Source: Magnaporthiopsis rhizophila
Lineage: Eukaryota; Ascomycota; Sordariomycetes; Magnaporthales; Magnaporthaceae
Length of the DNA: 48,644 bases
NCBI GenBank assembly: GCA_003049465.1
Contig: PYSS01000181.1
Coordinates: forward strand, 1-48,644
Reading direction: 5' to 3'
Within the stretch, counting starts at the first letter, position 1. Each line of letters starts with the position of its first letter. This document shows, piece by piece, positions 22,851 to 34,817 of this stretch. A program made the position numbers and the translations under genes. The notes beneath the pieces are model-generated. The model saw only the letters and a list, made by a program, of their open reading frames with translations, was not told where the DNA came from and did no database searches.

Positions 22851-22879
22851 AGAATGGCGCCGGCGGCCCGCTTATTGTG

Positions 22880-23730
22880 TTCCTTATTTATTTTTTTTTG
22901 CCCCGGTAAGCCTGGGTTTTTTTTGGATTAAGAATATATGAAAAACGGCGAACAGGTTATATTGTGCTAGTAATTCAACAGTTAAAATCCTGGAATATAC
23001 CTTTATAATTGGGAAAAGGCCTATTTATTTACCGTTAAATTTGTTTATTGGCCTAAATATATTTATATTTTTTATGCTAATTTAAACAAGGTTTTTTTTA
23101 AATGTTCCGGTATTATCTCGGTCGCGATTGGCTATTTTTTTTATACCTTTCCTTATTGGTATTTGCTACGGCTTTTATATAATTTTATATTTTTTGCACC
23201 TTATTAACCCTTATAATTGTATTGTATAATCTTTTTTATTTTGCCGGTATATTAATAGGTTATTATTTTTATTTCGGTTTTATTTTTATATATCGGTTTT
23301 ATTTATAATTTGCAAAAAATGGGAATATACCAGTTATTTTCGATATATGGTTATTATTAGCAAATTCCGCTAATAATAACTAATTTGCCTAATTATCCTG
23401 ATAAAAAAAAGAAAAATAATCGGAGGTATTATTTTATATAAATATTCAGGATTTTTGTTTGGCTGTTGAATTTTGGGTAAAATACTGATAAATATTTAAG
23501 TATTACCCTTAACTTTTAATTTAATTTTTTCCAAAAGCTTAAAACAAGTTGCCGGTTTTTATCGGAAATAATTATATTAAATATACTGTGCAGACGATAT
23601 ATTTGCGAAAAAAAATATTTGCTAAGCATCCCGCATCGGTTTTTATTCTCGGAATATAATACTGCATTTTTATCAGCTTATCCGCTATGATTATAATATA
23701 ATAATAAATAATACTTTATTATTCGTATAA
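22880..23730 (-). pseudogene. Gypsy G integrase core and C-terminal domain
   Basis: Broken frames from 23730 down read ADKLIKMQYYIP, then FPIKTGNLF in the second catalytic region, then a segment like NSQTKILNIY (normally NGQTER) and LAEFANNNHISxxTGIFPFFANY. Farther on, 23080-22900 gives KWIGPFPII and VFHIFLI, the SH3-like tail of gypsy integrases (GPFxI ... FHVSLL). These blocks in this order leave little doubt about the domain. Confidence 0.87.
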
Positions 23731-23766
23731 TAAAAATAGGCCAATATGAGTAACAAATATATCCGT

Positions 23767-23973
23767 TTATAAGCGGAAAAATATAGGTAAAAATTCTAAC
23801 ACGCCCGTTAAAAGTCCTTTTTTTATTTTAGCCCTTTTGCATAAATAGCACCCCCGAATAAATATGTTAATATTTTGCAAAAATCTGGGGCAAAAATATA
23901 TCCGCTGTAACGGGATCCATATTTTGCTGCATTTTGGATATTTGCCTGGGAAAAGGCTATCCGTTTTATGCAA
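23767..23973 (-). pseudogene. Gypsy G integrase zinc-binding domain
   Basis: The open frame has KTWIPLQRIYFCPRF-like spacing, then FIRGCYLCKRAKIKKGLLTGVLEFLPI. The CxxC (GCYLC) is the cysteine half of the HHCC zinc finger that precedes the gypsy integrase core. The histidine half is not clearly kept. Confidence 0.88.
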
Positions 23974-23999
23974 AATTTACAGCCATAAGGTATCGTTAA

Positions 24000-24940
24000 A
24001 TAGGATAAATAGCCTATCCTTATAATAAATCTGCTCGCGAATCGCTTTGCAATTAACTTTTGCCATTTTTACCTGTTTCCGTACCCAAGCAGAAAATTGG
24101 CATATTAACAGGTATTGCAAAATGGCAAATATGGTTTATGCTAAATTTAAGGTAGCATATATTGTATTAATTAGCATATTGATATATTTTGATATATTAA
24201 AAACCCAAAATATTGGTAATATTTTGCCAGGGCCTTATTGGTTTCCTAAAAATAATATCCAATAGCAAAATACTACCCTTTTATTATTAAAATTATATAT
24301 ATCCGCCGCTTTAATACCAGATAATTAAAAAAGGGTGTTTGGAATAATAACGGTTGTTAACCAGCAAATCTGCCTTTAATTAAATAATTTTGTAATGGCA
24401 AAATATTGCAAATTTTTATAATTTATCCAAATTTTTACTAATAATTTGGCGCTTTACAGTTTGGGATCTCCATTTTTCAAAAGCTTTAACAATAATTAAA
24501 AAAACTTTATCGTAAATTTTATAATTATATTTTGTTAGGGTATATTTAGCTGAAAAAAGGCAATTGGGCGGTATATTCCTTTAATATTTATCTGACAAAA
24601 TATGCTTTTTGTAACCCAATTTAATATATTTGTTTTAACGATAATTTTTAATACAGGGTTATAAAATACCAGTATAATATTCGAAAAAAATCCGTCCTGG
24701 AATTATGGAAATATTATTAAAATTTTATTAATAAATTATTTTGGCCAGTTATTTGTATTTATTAATATTGTTAATAGGCGGGCTATTATTAAAAAGCTGC
24801 GGATAAATCATTTATAAGAACTGGCAAAACCCAAAAAATGCTGAAATTTTTTAAAGCTGGTGGGTTATTGCTAAAATTGGATCGTTTTAACCTTTTTAAA
24901 ATCCATTCTAATTTTTAATATTAACATAATAAAACTGAAA
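24000..24940 (-). pseudogene. Gypsy G RNase H region
   Basis: Assigned mainly by position between RT (25490-24950) and the integrase zinc finger. The RT connection segment, with a KRSNFSNN and WVLPVLI-like run, is near 24900-24850. Catalytic RNase H residues could not be read with confidence. The plus-strand frame 24047-24265 is probably a shadow. Confidence 0.5.
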
Positions 24941-24949
24941 TATTTTGTT

Positions 24950-25490
24950 TTTTTAATATTAAATTTGTATTTCCAAATATCGATTATAAACTTTATATCG
25001 GCAAATTTTATAATACCCTTTTTAATATACCCCTAGTATTCTGCTCGCGTTCCGCTATAAATAAAAATATTATTTAGGTAAATTATAGCATATTAATTCA
25101 ATATATTTAATAAAATATAATTAATATAATGCTAAAACAAGCTTGGTGCTTTATTATCCCGAAATTAGCAATTAAGCATTTAAATAGCCCAAATTTAATA
25201 ATAAATGCTATTCTCTATTTATTTTCGGAAATAATATGCAAATAATTAAATGCTGCAATAATATTTATTTTTGTATACCATTTTATTTTTGCTAGCACCT
25301 GGAATATTTCCCGGATTAATAAATTAAAATATTTATTTTTTACTGTAATATTATTTAGGCCCCAGTAATTAATGCATATTTGAGTTTCTCCCCCTGGTTT
25401 TTTGGTTAAAAGGATTAGGATTACCGTTAATAATATACTGGGGCGGATAAAATTTTTAGGCAAGTATTTGTTTAGGTATTTTTTCATTAT
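24950..25490 (-). pseudogene. Gypsy G reverse transcriptase
   Basis: The open frame 25487-25215 contains KYLPKNFIRPS, then KKPGGETQICINYWGLNNITVKNKYF, then KWYTKINIIAAFN, the fingers and first palm motifs of gypsy RT. The DIRAAFN aspartate already reads N. Below, YLNNIFIYS at about 25069-25080 replaces YLDDIFIYS. Both active-site aspartates are asparagine. Confidence 0.93.
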
Positions 25491-25499
25491 GCATAATTT

Positions 25500-27972
25500 T
25501 TGCGATAATATAGCTTAATTATAATAATACGGTAATATTTTACCGGGTAACAGTTTAATTTTATAATAAAAAATATTAACATTTTATAAAAAAAAGTAAT
25601 TGGCAAAATTATACAATTTTTGGGGAAATCTTTTCAGGATTTTTTTTATTATAATAAATGGTTTATTATTTAAATATTTTTGGATATTTTTATTAAAAGT
25701 CCAGCATAAATATAATGCTTTTTTGATTTATTTTTAAAAAGCTTAAATTTTAGGTTTAAGTTTTGTGCTTTTGGAAAACTTTTATATTTGAAAGATATTT
25801 TGGAAAATTATTATTGGCATTTTTCCGGCAAAATTATCAAATAACCGATAATTTAATAAATTATTTTTTTTATAAGCGCAAGGAATTTTTTCTAAATTAT
25901 TTATTAAATATATATTTTTTTGCTTATAAAAAGTTAACAAATTGGGTGCATTTAAAATGCGAATTTTCATATTAATAATTAGCAGTTCTTTGGTTTTTAT
26001 TAATATAATACTGTTAATATTTAATATTCCTGCTGCCTAATTAATTATTAAATTATAATATCGGAATTATAATAATTCAAAATAATATTTGGGTTTTTTA
26101 GCGGTTAGTAATAAAAAAATAAAATTTTTATAATATTATTAAATATATATATTATTTTAATACATTTTATAATGCATTTTGTTTATAATTTGTTAATAAA
26201 TTAAAAGGGTTTTGGTTTGGGAAATTAAAATTTTGGCAAATTATAAATATGCATAAATATATTATTAATAAATGCCCAAAAGGAATATTTTATATCAACC
26301 AGTAATTAATAAGATATTAATCGATTTTTATAGGAAAAAAGCAAAATATTGAAAGAAAATGTTTTATTAGGTTTTATAAAATAAAAATATATATTATTTT
26401 GTTTTTGCCCCTTTTATTTCCGATTTTTCCAGCGGTTTTGTATATAATTTTCCGCAAAACCTATTTTTTTCGATTATTATTTGCCTGTATTTTATTATTA
26501 TTTGGGTTTAATTAGGCAAATAATAGTATTATGTTCCGGTTATCCGCAATATATGTATAGGTTATTATTATAACGGTATTATTTTTGCATATCGGTAAAT
26601 AATTCTTATAATTTGGTTGTAATTTTGCTAAAATTTATCGGTTTTTTTTTAGGGTTAGGAACAGATTTGGTAAATAATTGCATGGTTTTATTGCTGGAAT
26701 TGCACTGCCCTGGTTTGATTTATACGTATGATTTGCAAAATTATTGGACAGGTTCCGGTATATTTTAATCCATCCGTTAAAATTTTTGGGTTCCGGTTTA
26801 TTAATTTAATAAACGGCGGCCCTGAAAAGTTCGGTGCTAACCTTACTTTTTAAAGCTTTTATTTATATATTTGCCGGATATTTGTTTATATTTGCCAATC
26901 GGATAAATGTGCTGATAAAATTACCGAATCTGGTATTTTTCTATTTTGAAATATTAAAGTTCCGATAAACCGCTGCTCTGGTATTTTGGATTTTATAAAT
27001 TGGATTAAACAGGTTAAATAAAAAGGTATAATCGGAAAAGTTTTTGGTCCAGGCAGAAAAATTCTGTGGATTTATCGCTATTAAATTAATGGTATTTCGG
27101 ATATATTTGTACGTATTTTTTAAAAAATATTGGGCGGTATATAATATTTAAATTATTGGTATATTATAAAAGGTACTGTTAAAGGTAAATTTAATATTAA
27201 ATAATGATTTTTATGTAATATATTTTTTTGGTATTAAATATTATCCGTATAGCCGCTTGAAAAGGTAAATAGCTTGGTGTTTATAATGCAAAATATTATT
27301 ATATTCCCGGCAAAATTAAGGGTTGCTATTGGTAATTTGCCAATATTAGGTAAAAATAAAAATAATAATAAAATTAAAATATTTATAATAATAATAACTG
27401 GTATAACTGGGATATTAAAGCTAAATAATAATAATTAGGCCGGTTATTATATTAAGTACTATATTAATCGGTTATTCTTTGCATTAAATTGTATATTTAT
27501 TTTTCGGAGTTGGATTATCGTTATTAACATTTTGGTAATTTTAAAATTATATTTGTTTATTTAACTTTGGTTTATTATAATTTTATTTTAAAAGGTGGCA
27601 ATATTAATGTTTAATACTTTTATTAATATGCATAATTATTATATTAATGCCAACAATTAAACATTATTTAAATTATATTACAATTTTGCAAAATTTTCGT
27701 TATTTTTATAATTCAGCAAATATTAAAGGGTATTATACCTATTAAACAGTTGGAATACGGAAATATGGTTTAGGGCTAAATTATTCCGGGCTGGGTTTAT
27801 TATAGTGATATTCTATTAGTATAATATTGGGTTTTTATTATATTTGGGCGGTATAAATATTGGCAGCCTTTTATAAATGTGGTATGGTTGTTGCAATGCT
27901 GTTTTTTGGGATCGGGGAAAAGGCGGAACGCTATTAATAATTCCGTATTTTTTTTGTTAAAGTGTAACAAAC
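25500..27972 (-). pseudogene. Gypsy G gag and protease region
   Basis: Between the LTR and RT. A zinc knuckle of the CCHC type is visible at 26557-26516. Its spacing is C-x2-C-x4-H-x4-C, with the first cysteine now tyrosine and one stop inside. It marks the end of gag. The protease should lie at about 26450-25550 but no catalytic triad was legible. The rest is A+T-rich with no long frame. The opposing frames at 25763-25975 and 25970-25782 cannot both be real and are uninformative. Confidence 0.6.
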
Positions 27973-28100
27973 TATTACGGTAGAGCAGTTGGGTGCTAGG
28001 TTAAAAATTTGTTATTACATAAGGAGGAAGGTTTGCTAGCTCTGTAAGGAGCCGGCGGATTACTGGCTAAATACAGGTGTGCGGGTTTGGTCCCGTAACA
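27973..28100 (-). repeat. 128-bp LTR, probably the 5' LTR of gypsy G
   Basis: Reverse complement of the solo LTR at 2587-2714 over the full 128 bases, with transition differences. Ends read TATTACGG on the left and CCCGTAACA on the right. Flanking pentamers CAAAC and GTTTA do not match, so it is not a simple solo LTR. It fits a minus-strand element whose interior starts at 27972, which agrees with gypsy G. The LTR is short for the family. Confidence 0.7.
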
Positions 28101-30250
28101 GTTTAAAAATTAATTGTTTTATTAAAAATAATAGGCAAAATACTGGAAATTTTCTTGGCAAACTGCATTTATAATATTACAAAAGCCTATTAGTTATTTT
28201 TTGATAAATACATGGGTAATAAACAAAATAAATGGATAAAAATAATTATATAATTTTTAACCGATGTAATAAATATAGTATGAAATATAAAGGTAATAAT
28301 AAGGTTTTTATTATTAAGTATTAGCAAAATTTTCGATATAATATTAACTAAATGCCTTTTTAACAAATTATATTTTTATTAATTTTAATAATAAATTATC
28401 GTATTATTAGGCAATATTTTAAATTTTAAAATAATCGCATTATACCTTAATGGAAAAAATATAAAGATATTGCAAATATTTTGCGGGTTACTTTAAAAAT
28501 CCCCAATTTTTCCAATTTTATTCATCCTTTATACTGCAAAACTGTACAAAAAACTAAAAATAATAAAAGGAATAATAATTAAAATTTGTAAATAATCTTA
28601 ACCTGATTCATTTCGATTATAAGATAATTAATACCGCAAAAAAATTGCAAAAGCTTATAAAATATATTTAAAATAAACAGATAAATTTGGCGCTAAATTT
28701 AACCCAAAAAAATACCAATTAATATGGTTAATCAAAAAACAAAAATTTGCACCTACCCTGTTAATACATTTCGAAAATATAACGGTAAGGCCTAAAAATA
28801 CCAAAAAGAATATTTGTATTTTAGGATTTTGGATCGATTTTAAGCTAAATTAAACCCAATATATCCGAAAAATACAGGAAAAAATAAAATATTAAAAATT
28901 ATCCTTTATATAATTTGCAATAATTACATAAGGCCCTATACTGCTAAAAGTCAAACATTTATTTTTAGTAATAACTTGGGTAATATTGGGTTTTGCAGTA
29001 CTAATATATTACAAATTCGAAAATATTTTGCTAAAACCCTGGAAAATGGCCAAAAAAGGGGGAAAAATCCAAAATAATTATTTGAAAAAAAAAACGATAA
29101 ATATTTATAAAAATACCCTTTAAAAATTGCTAAAAGCCGAAATTTATATTGCATTTATCGAATTATAATTAAATAAAAAGAATAAGCCAATTACAAAAAC
29201 AAGCTGCAAAATAACAAAATAGCAGGAAAAATCGAAAAAGCCTGCAAAAAAAATAAAAAAAAAAGGCTGAAAAGCTCGAAAAAAATCCACCGTTATAATT
29301 ATATGCCAATTTTGCAAATAAAACGAAATGATTAAATAAATAAATAATAAATATCCAAATTAAGCCATTTCTAACTATAAAAAACCTGTTGGGTAATATA
29401 AATAGCACAAACAAAGATATAAACAAAAACCAATAAAGAAAAACTAAAAAAAGGTTGCTATTTTACCGTAATTTTTATAAAGCGGAAAATTTCCTCTTAA
29501 TCCAAGTCCAAATAAAGCGAATAAGATTAAAAGGGTATTTGGCCTTGCAGAAAATTCTCGGAATAAATGCAATATATAATTGCGGCTAAACCCCCGAAAT
29601 AGTTACCTATATTTTGGGGTGTTACCCGTTATCAAAGAGAAATAAGGATAATATTATTACAAAAAATAATAAATATAATAATATTTATATTAGATTAATA
29701 AAAAAAGCGGCAAACATAATATAATATTTCGTACAAACTGGATACATTTTAAACTATACCTTATTAATAAAAATTATTAATAAATAAAGCAAAAAAGGGG
29801 GAAAATAAAAAAACGCTGTAATGGAACGGCAAGCTCGAAAAAAAACAAAAGAAAAACTGCCTTTTGGCCCCAAAAGATTAAACCTAAAAAACCCCGTTAA
29901 AAACGCCCAACCGGGATTAATATTTTAAAATACCTGATTTGCAATATCTTAATAATTATAACCTTACGGAAAGATTTAAGCAAAATTAAATAAACTTTTC
30001 AAAATAAAAAGACCATACTATACCGCATTATATTATATTATACTGTATGCAAATATATAAAAAAAAGAAAGCTGTTTCATAAATAATTATAAAAAATTAA
30101 AACGATTTATTTAAAAGGTATTATAAAATAACCAGGGAGCTAACCCTTATAATTTAATCTAACCTTATAAAAAAAATAACTTAAACCCAAACCAAAAACA
30201 AGCTATATAAACCTCGAAAATTTTATTTATTAACCAATTTACGGGCTAAA
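28101..30250 (+). mobile_element. LINE (non-LTR retrotransposon) remnant, 5' truncated
   Basis: Plus-strand broken frames encode a non-LTR reverse transcriptase. No endonuclease domain precedes it, because the sequence is cut by the LTR at 28100. The stretch after RT (about 29000-30250) shows basic, charged frames compatible with a LINE C-terminal region, but no RNase H signature was identified. The minus-strand open frames 29169-29426 and 28951-29154 are hydrophobic shadows of this sense strand. Likely a Tad1-like or related fungal LINE; the clade is uncertain. Confidence 0.75.
28120..29010 (+). pseudogene. LINE reverse transcriptase
   Basis: Motifs in order: a finger/palm region, a piece like SPIFPILFILYTAKLYK (normally GxPQGSPLSPxLFxLY), the active-site box FVNNLNLI at 28585-28596 (normally FVDDxNLI), then KFGAKFNPKKYQLI, and ILGFWIDFKLN, the thumb-side LGxxLDxxLxW motif. 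The order is diagnostic of LINE RTs. Both aspartates of the FVDD box are asparagine. At least two frameshifts and many stops are present. Confidence 0.85.
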
Positions 30251-32070
30251 TGCCTTATTAATTTTTATTACCGATAGCCTTTTTACCCTTTTTTTATTAT
30301 TCTTTTATTACCACGCTTTTCAGCTTTATCGTTATTTTTAACAACGGCAGAAGGGTTGCCAAAAGCTAATTAGAACGGGTTATAAACCTTATTATAATTT
30401 TTAACATAATTACCAGCACCAATAACAATGCCCCCCCCCCAAAAAAAATACAAAAAACAGCAATATTATAAGCAAAACGGAAAATATTAAAAATATTACT
30501 ACAAACCCGTTACAAAATATTATTAACTAAAATAAATACCTTGTTAAAAATAGCAGCAAAAATAATATTGCACCAAACCTGTAAAAGGTTAAAATCCTTA
30601 TTGTCGGCGGGATAGCAGGAAATAAGCTGCAAATTATCGGGAATATACGGCTTGCAAACCGCTTTAAATTTTCAATAATAATCCTTTTTAGCTAATTTTA
30701 GCTAAAAGTTTTAATCCTGCAAAAATATTAGCAACAAAAAATACCGCAAAACCCCCAAATTTACATTTTTATTCGTCATTTTAAACGAATAAACCCAAAC
30801 AAACTATTTGCGAATGGTAAAAAAATTATTAAGGTTTTTAAAAGCGCCATAAATATTTATTAAAATTATAATAACCTTTTGGAAATCCCGATTTAATTTT
30901 AAAACCTTAATATTATTAAAAAGAGAGCATTAACCGCTTATATTAGCTTTTTTGTAATTACAGCAATATATACACTTTTCCGAGCTCCAATCTAAACCAA
31001 ACAAATATATTAGCAACTTAGTAATAATATAAAAAAACAAAACTATATTTACTGGTATAAATCTGGCAAAATATAGCTAAAGTTACCAATTTAAATATTA
31101 TATATAAGCAGGTAATACAGGCCAAAAAACCGGCAAATTTGTTAAAATGTTAATAATACCCCAATTTAACCAAAAGGAGAAACAATTTACAAATACCGTT
31201 TTTTGTAACGCTTTTTGCCGGTGGGCATAATTGCAAAAAAAAAAAACTATATTTTGGAATAATAAGGCACGTATAAGGGGTATGCGCAAAATAGCCAGGA
31301 ATATAGGACCAAATAAATAAAGGATTATTAATTTTAATTAAAAAAATCCATAAAATTGCAAAAAAAATTATTAGGGCTAAATAATTGCAATTATTATTAT
31401 TATTTTTATAAAAAAAGAAAAGGAACGAAAATTAAAAAAGGGATTAAAAGCTAGATATAAACCGGGGTGTATAAAAAACAAAAGGAAAAAGCAAAACAAA
31501 GCTGGCCAGATCCGGAAAATATAACCCGGAAAACAACCGGAATATTTCACGTGACCCACCAGCCTATTAAACGCAACCCCAAACAAACCTGCCGATACCT
31601 ATCCTTAACCGTTATAATTCTTTTTTATATTATTATATAAAAATATAATAATACAAATTATATCCTTAATTATATACGAAACAGATTTGTAAATAAATCG
31701 AAAGGACCTTTTTACCCGGCTTTATTATAATTATTGCGCTAAAAGTATAGTTTTTATCCTATTTGTATTTAAATCTGTAATTATTTTTATCCCTTATATA
31801 AATCGAAAATGGTAAATAAATTTATATACATATTTCGGAATAATTAAAAAAAATTATCAGTTTATTCCGCCTTTCTTTTCCTTTTTAAAGAGGGATTATT
31901 AGATTCTTAATTTTTTTAATTATTATTATTATCTTATTAATTTTGCTATTACTAATTATTGGATTATTAAAATGTTATAATATTGATATAATCCGTTTTA
32001 AAATAAAGTTTCTTATTAATTTTTTATTTACTTTTCTTTACTTCCATTTTTTTTTCTGAATAAATAATAT
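30250..32070. other. Unassigned A+T-rich region
   Basis: No gene recognised. The plus strand at 30480-31600 has short charged frames (Lys-rich near 31380-31520) that could be part of the LINE or another element. The minus-strand frames 31098-31289 and 31377-31586 are hydrophobic shadows. A run of ten C at 30431-30440 followed by A's is odd in such a background. From 31620 to 32070 the sequence is low-complexity A+T with nothing legible. Confidence 0.4.
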
Positions 32071-32289
32071 AACAGATTATTATTATTCGATATATAAACC
32101 AGGAAAAAACTTTATGCCCAGAATCCTTATTTAATTGCATTTATTATTTTAATAATAGGTATTTTATATATAAATCGGATAAAAATGGGTCCGGCTGGTA
32201 CCCTTAATAATGAATGGCCATTATCCGATAAATCAACTGGTTATAGTTTAATTATAATGGAAGCAAGGATAAAAAAATAAAAAATCCTA

Positions 32290-33410
32290 CCAAAATTTAA
32301 GGGCAATAATTTAAAATGGACGTATTAATTAAACAAAATACCTATAATATTAAAATTTAAAGATTTAGCCAAACAGGAAGCGTTAAGTCCAGCTTTTAAG
32401 CTTACCAAAAGCTTAATTAAGGCTTTTCTGGAAAAATGGGATATATTTTAGCAAATTTTATCAAGGCTTAAAAGGTTAGCAATTTTGGAAAATGTATTGG
32501 AAACCTTTGTCCGAACTAATAAAAAAAGCTTTAATACCGATATTAAAATTAACCAAAATCCCTAAGATAAATATACTTAACCAAAAGGTTAAAAAAAGAT
32601 ATCGAGTTTGGCAAATTCTGGGAATCTGCAGAAACGGGCCCCAGCGGAGCCAAAAAGTGATATATTATAATAATAAGCCTGGTGGAAATATATACTATAT
32701 TTATAAACCAAAAAAGGGACCTAATCGAGAGGTTTATATATATGTTTATAAAATATTATTTTACTCGTTATTTAAAACCTGGCCCAATAATCCAAAATGA
32801 TCAGGAAACTATAATTATCTTACAGGGTACTTATAATAAAAAATATTAGCCAGTGCCTGGATTAGCGCCAAAATAACCAGATAATTATTTATTAAGGAAA
32901 AATATAGATTAAATTCGATATTGGAAAAACCCGTTCCTGTATAAGCAATTTTATATAATTAAAAGGGATTATAAAAATTTAATACTGGATAATCTGCATT
33001 ATAAAAGCATTTTTTGGGCGGAGTGCTTTTATAATACCTATAGTAACTATTTACGAAAAATAAAGTTGAACAATAACTGGTTTTTATAAAAAAATGGTTC
33101 GAAGCCCTAAAATTTAACGAAATGGGAATAATTACCCAAATAGCAAATTGTATTATATATTCATATTAAAAAAATAACCGTATTTGCGCTAATTTGCAAA
33201 TACCTTATAACATCTAAAATAGGATTAATATTGCATTATGCCTGCAAAAAGGTTAAATATAAAATTTATGCGGAAAAAAAAGTCTGGGTATAATAAATAA
33301 GGCATTTTACCCTGATTATTAATATAAGTTAAAAAATTAAAAAATCCGATTGGAAAAAAATGCCTTAAATAAATGGAAAAAACAAATAAATTGTTTTTAA
33401 TAAAAATTAT
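32290..33410 (+). pseudogene. Gypsy C gag
   Basis: Aligned with gag of copy B. The open frame 32492-32800 includes KVKKRYRVWQILGICRNGPQRSQKVIYYNNKPGG and matches B at about 7990-8080. The block at 33180-33330 matches the LHYACxKxxYKxY segment of B and A2. The frame is broken several times. The minus-strand frame 33225-33416 is a shadow. Confidence 0.72.
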
Positions 33411-33589
33411 AACCAATTATCCATTTTATATAAAAAAGGTTAAATAGTAAGAATAATAATTGATAATAATAATTAATTATAAATTTAACGGAAATTATTT
33501 TGCACCAGAAACCGCAACAAAATATGGTATACTAATATATCGGAAATAATAATTATATAATTTTAAGATTATAAAAAAACCAATTATTT

Positions 33590-33962
33590 ATCATAATAAA
33601 ATTCTCAATTTAAAAATAAATTGATTTAGGTTCGAATTATTAGGGAAAATTTGTGAAATTATCCTGGATATTATAAATATAGGAAAAAAAATTAATTTTA
33701 GGTTTTTTATAATTTAAAAAGTATAATTCCCTAATAAATTAAATTTCGGAGAAAATTTAATAAAGAAAATTATTATTGGCAATTAGAAAAGCCCAATAAT
33801 TATGTGCATTAAATAATAAAATATAAAAGCCAAATAGGATTATTATAATATCAGCAAAATTTGGAAATTAATCCTGGCGAATTGCACCGATAAATTTATA
33901 ATTATCAGGTAATATTAGCCTAAATAATAAAAAATCCCAAAATAAAAGGCAATATTATAAGG
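33590..33962 (+). pseudogene. Gypsy C protease region, cut by copia H
   Basis: The segment at about 33690-33760 parallels 9090-9170 of copy B (the junction before RT). Sequence then continues to the target-site copy TAAGG at 33958-33962, where the copia element begins. Confidence 0.6.
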
Positions 33963-34261
33963 TATTGGCAGGAGTGGGTTTCTCCTGTTAAGTTGGCTCG
34001 GAGATCTCCAAACGGGGTGAATAATAATTTATATAATCTGGAAAAAATTTATTATTATGCATAAGGAGAAAGGAATCTATCTGCCTAGGGTAGGGTAAAG
34101 GACTGCCCTTTTGTAGCTTGGAGGCGATTGCCCAAAAGGCGATCCGCCGCTTTAACCGCACAGGCCGGTTGGCCCGTGCGGGATTCAAAAAGGGCCCAAA
34201 GGGTTCCTTTATTCCGTTTTTTTTTCCGGATCGCATACGCACAGAAATGACTATTCCAATA
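33963..34261 (-). repeat. 3' LTR of copia H (299 bp)
   Basis: Begins TATTGGCAGGAGTGGG and ends CTATTCCAATA. Matches 42305-42604, with mostly transition differences. It contains a G+C-rich hairpin at 34156-34181 (11-base arms with one mismatch, loop GGTT). The overlapping open frames at 33988-34242 and 34118-34336 run on opposite strands of this LTR and are not genes. Confidence 0.93.
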
Positions 34262-34299
34262 CCGGCAATTTTTTTTTGTGCGCGGGTATCCCGGTATTT

Positions 34300-34560
34300 G
34301 TTTTACAATATAATAAGTTTATTCCGGAAATTGTAAAAATTGCCAAAAGTGTTAACAAAGGGGTTTTTATAAAGGAAATGCCGGATCCGGTGATTCGGGA
34401 CATTTATTTATCGAAGGGACGGTTTTGGTGGGCCGGTGATTAAGGTAAAAGGAAAATGCGCGCTTTGGAAAGGCGTTTTTATGCGTTGGAAGCATTGGAT
34501 TATTAAGGTAAGGATAATAAGAAGCAAATGGTGCAGGTGCAGGTTGTTATATAATAAAAA
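34300..34560 (+). pseudogene. Unidentified plus-strand coding remnant, part 1
   Basis: Antisense to copia H. The plus strand at about 34320-34560 gives a readable, charged peptide with blocks NKGVFIKEMPDPVIRDIYLS, KGRFWWAGD and MRALERRFYALEALDY, and only a few stops. It has a more ordinary amino-acid mix than the shadows. I do not recognise the family. It may belong with the remnant at 34818-36400. Confidence 0.45.
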
Positions 34561-34817
34561 ACTATTTAGCTAATTATTTTAATAAAAATTAATATTAATA
34601 AATACCTTTGTGATTTTTATGGGTAGGGTTTGTTTTTATAAAGGTGCTTTTTTTATTCCGTTTGTAATTTGGTTAACTTATACCGGTAAATTTTATTTAT
34701 TAACCCGTTTTTTTGTGCTTTGTTTATATGCGCTTTTTTATTTAAAATTCCGATTAATCGGTTATTATTTTGTTAATTATTATTTTTTTTTACCCTTTTT
34801 TTGTTTTTGTAACCAAA

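Larger units (their letters stand above)
22850..28100 (-). mobile_element. Ty3/gypsy retrotransposon copy G, a second family, degraded
   Basis: Minus-strand order from right: LTR (27973-28100), gag with a zinc knuckle, protease region, RT, RNase H, integrase zinc-binding, core and C-terminal domains. Its integrase and RT differ from those of A, A2 and B, and no chromodomain was seen. No 3' LTR was found near 22850. All domains carry stops, and the RT box has lost both aspartates. Confidence 0.85.
32070..33962 (+). mobile_element. Gypsy copy C, 5' part (split by copia H)
   Basis: Nucleotide similarity to copy B from about 7464 to 9350, in the same orientation. The left end is truncated, with no LTR. 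It stops at the copia H insertion and resumes at 42605. Same group as A, A2 and B. Confidence 0.8.

Noticed and set aside
33988..34336. Overlapping open frames of normal composition on both strands at the copia H LTR
   Set aside because: They fall within the G+C-rich LTR, where fewer stops arise, and neither is conserved as a frame in the other LTR.
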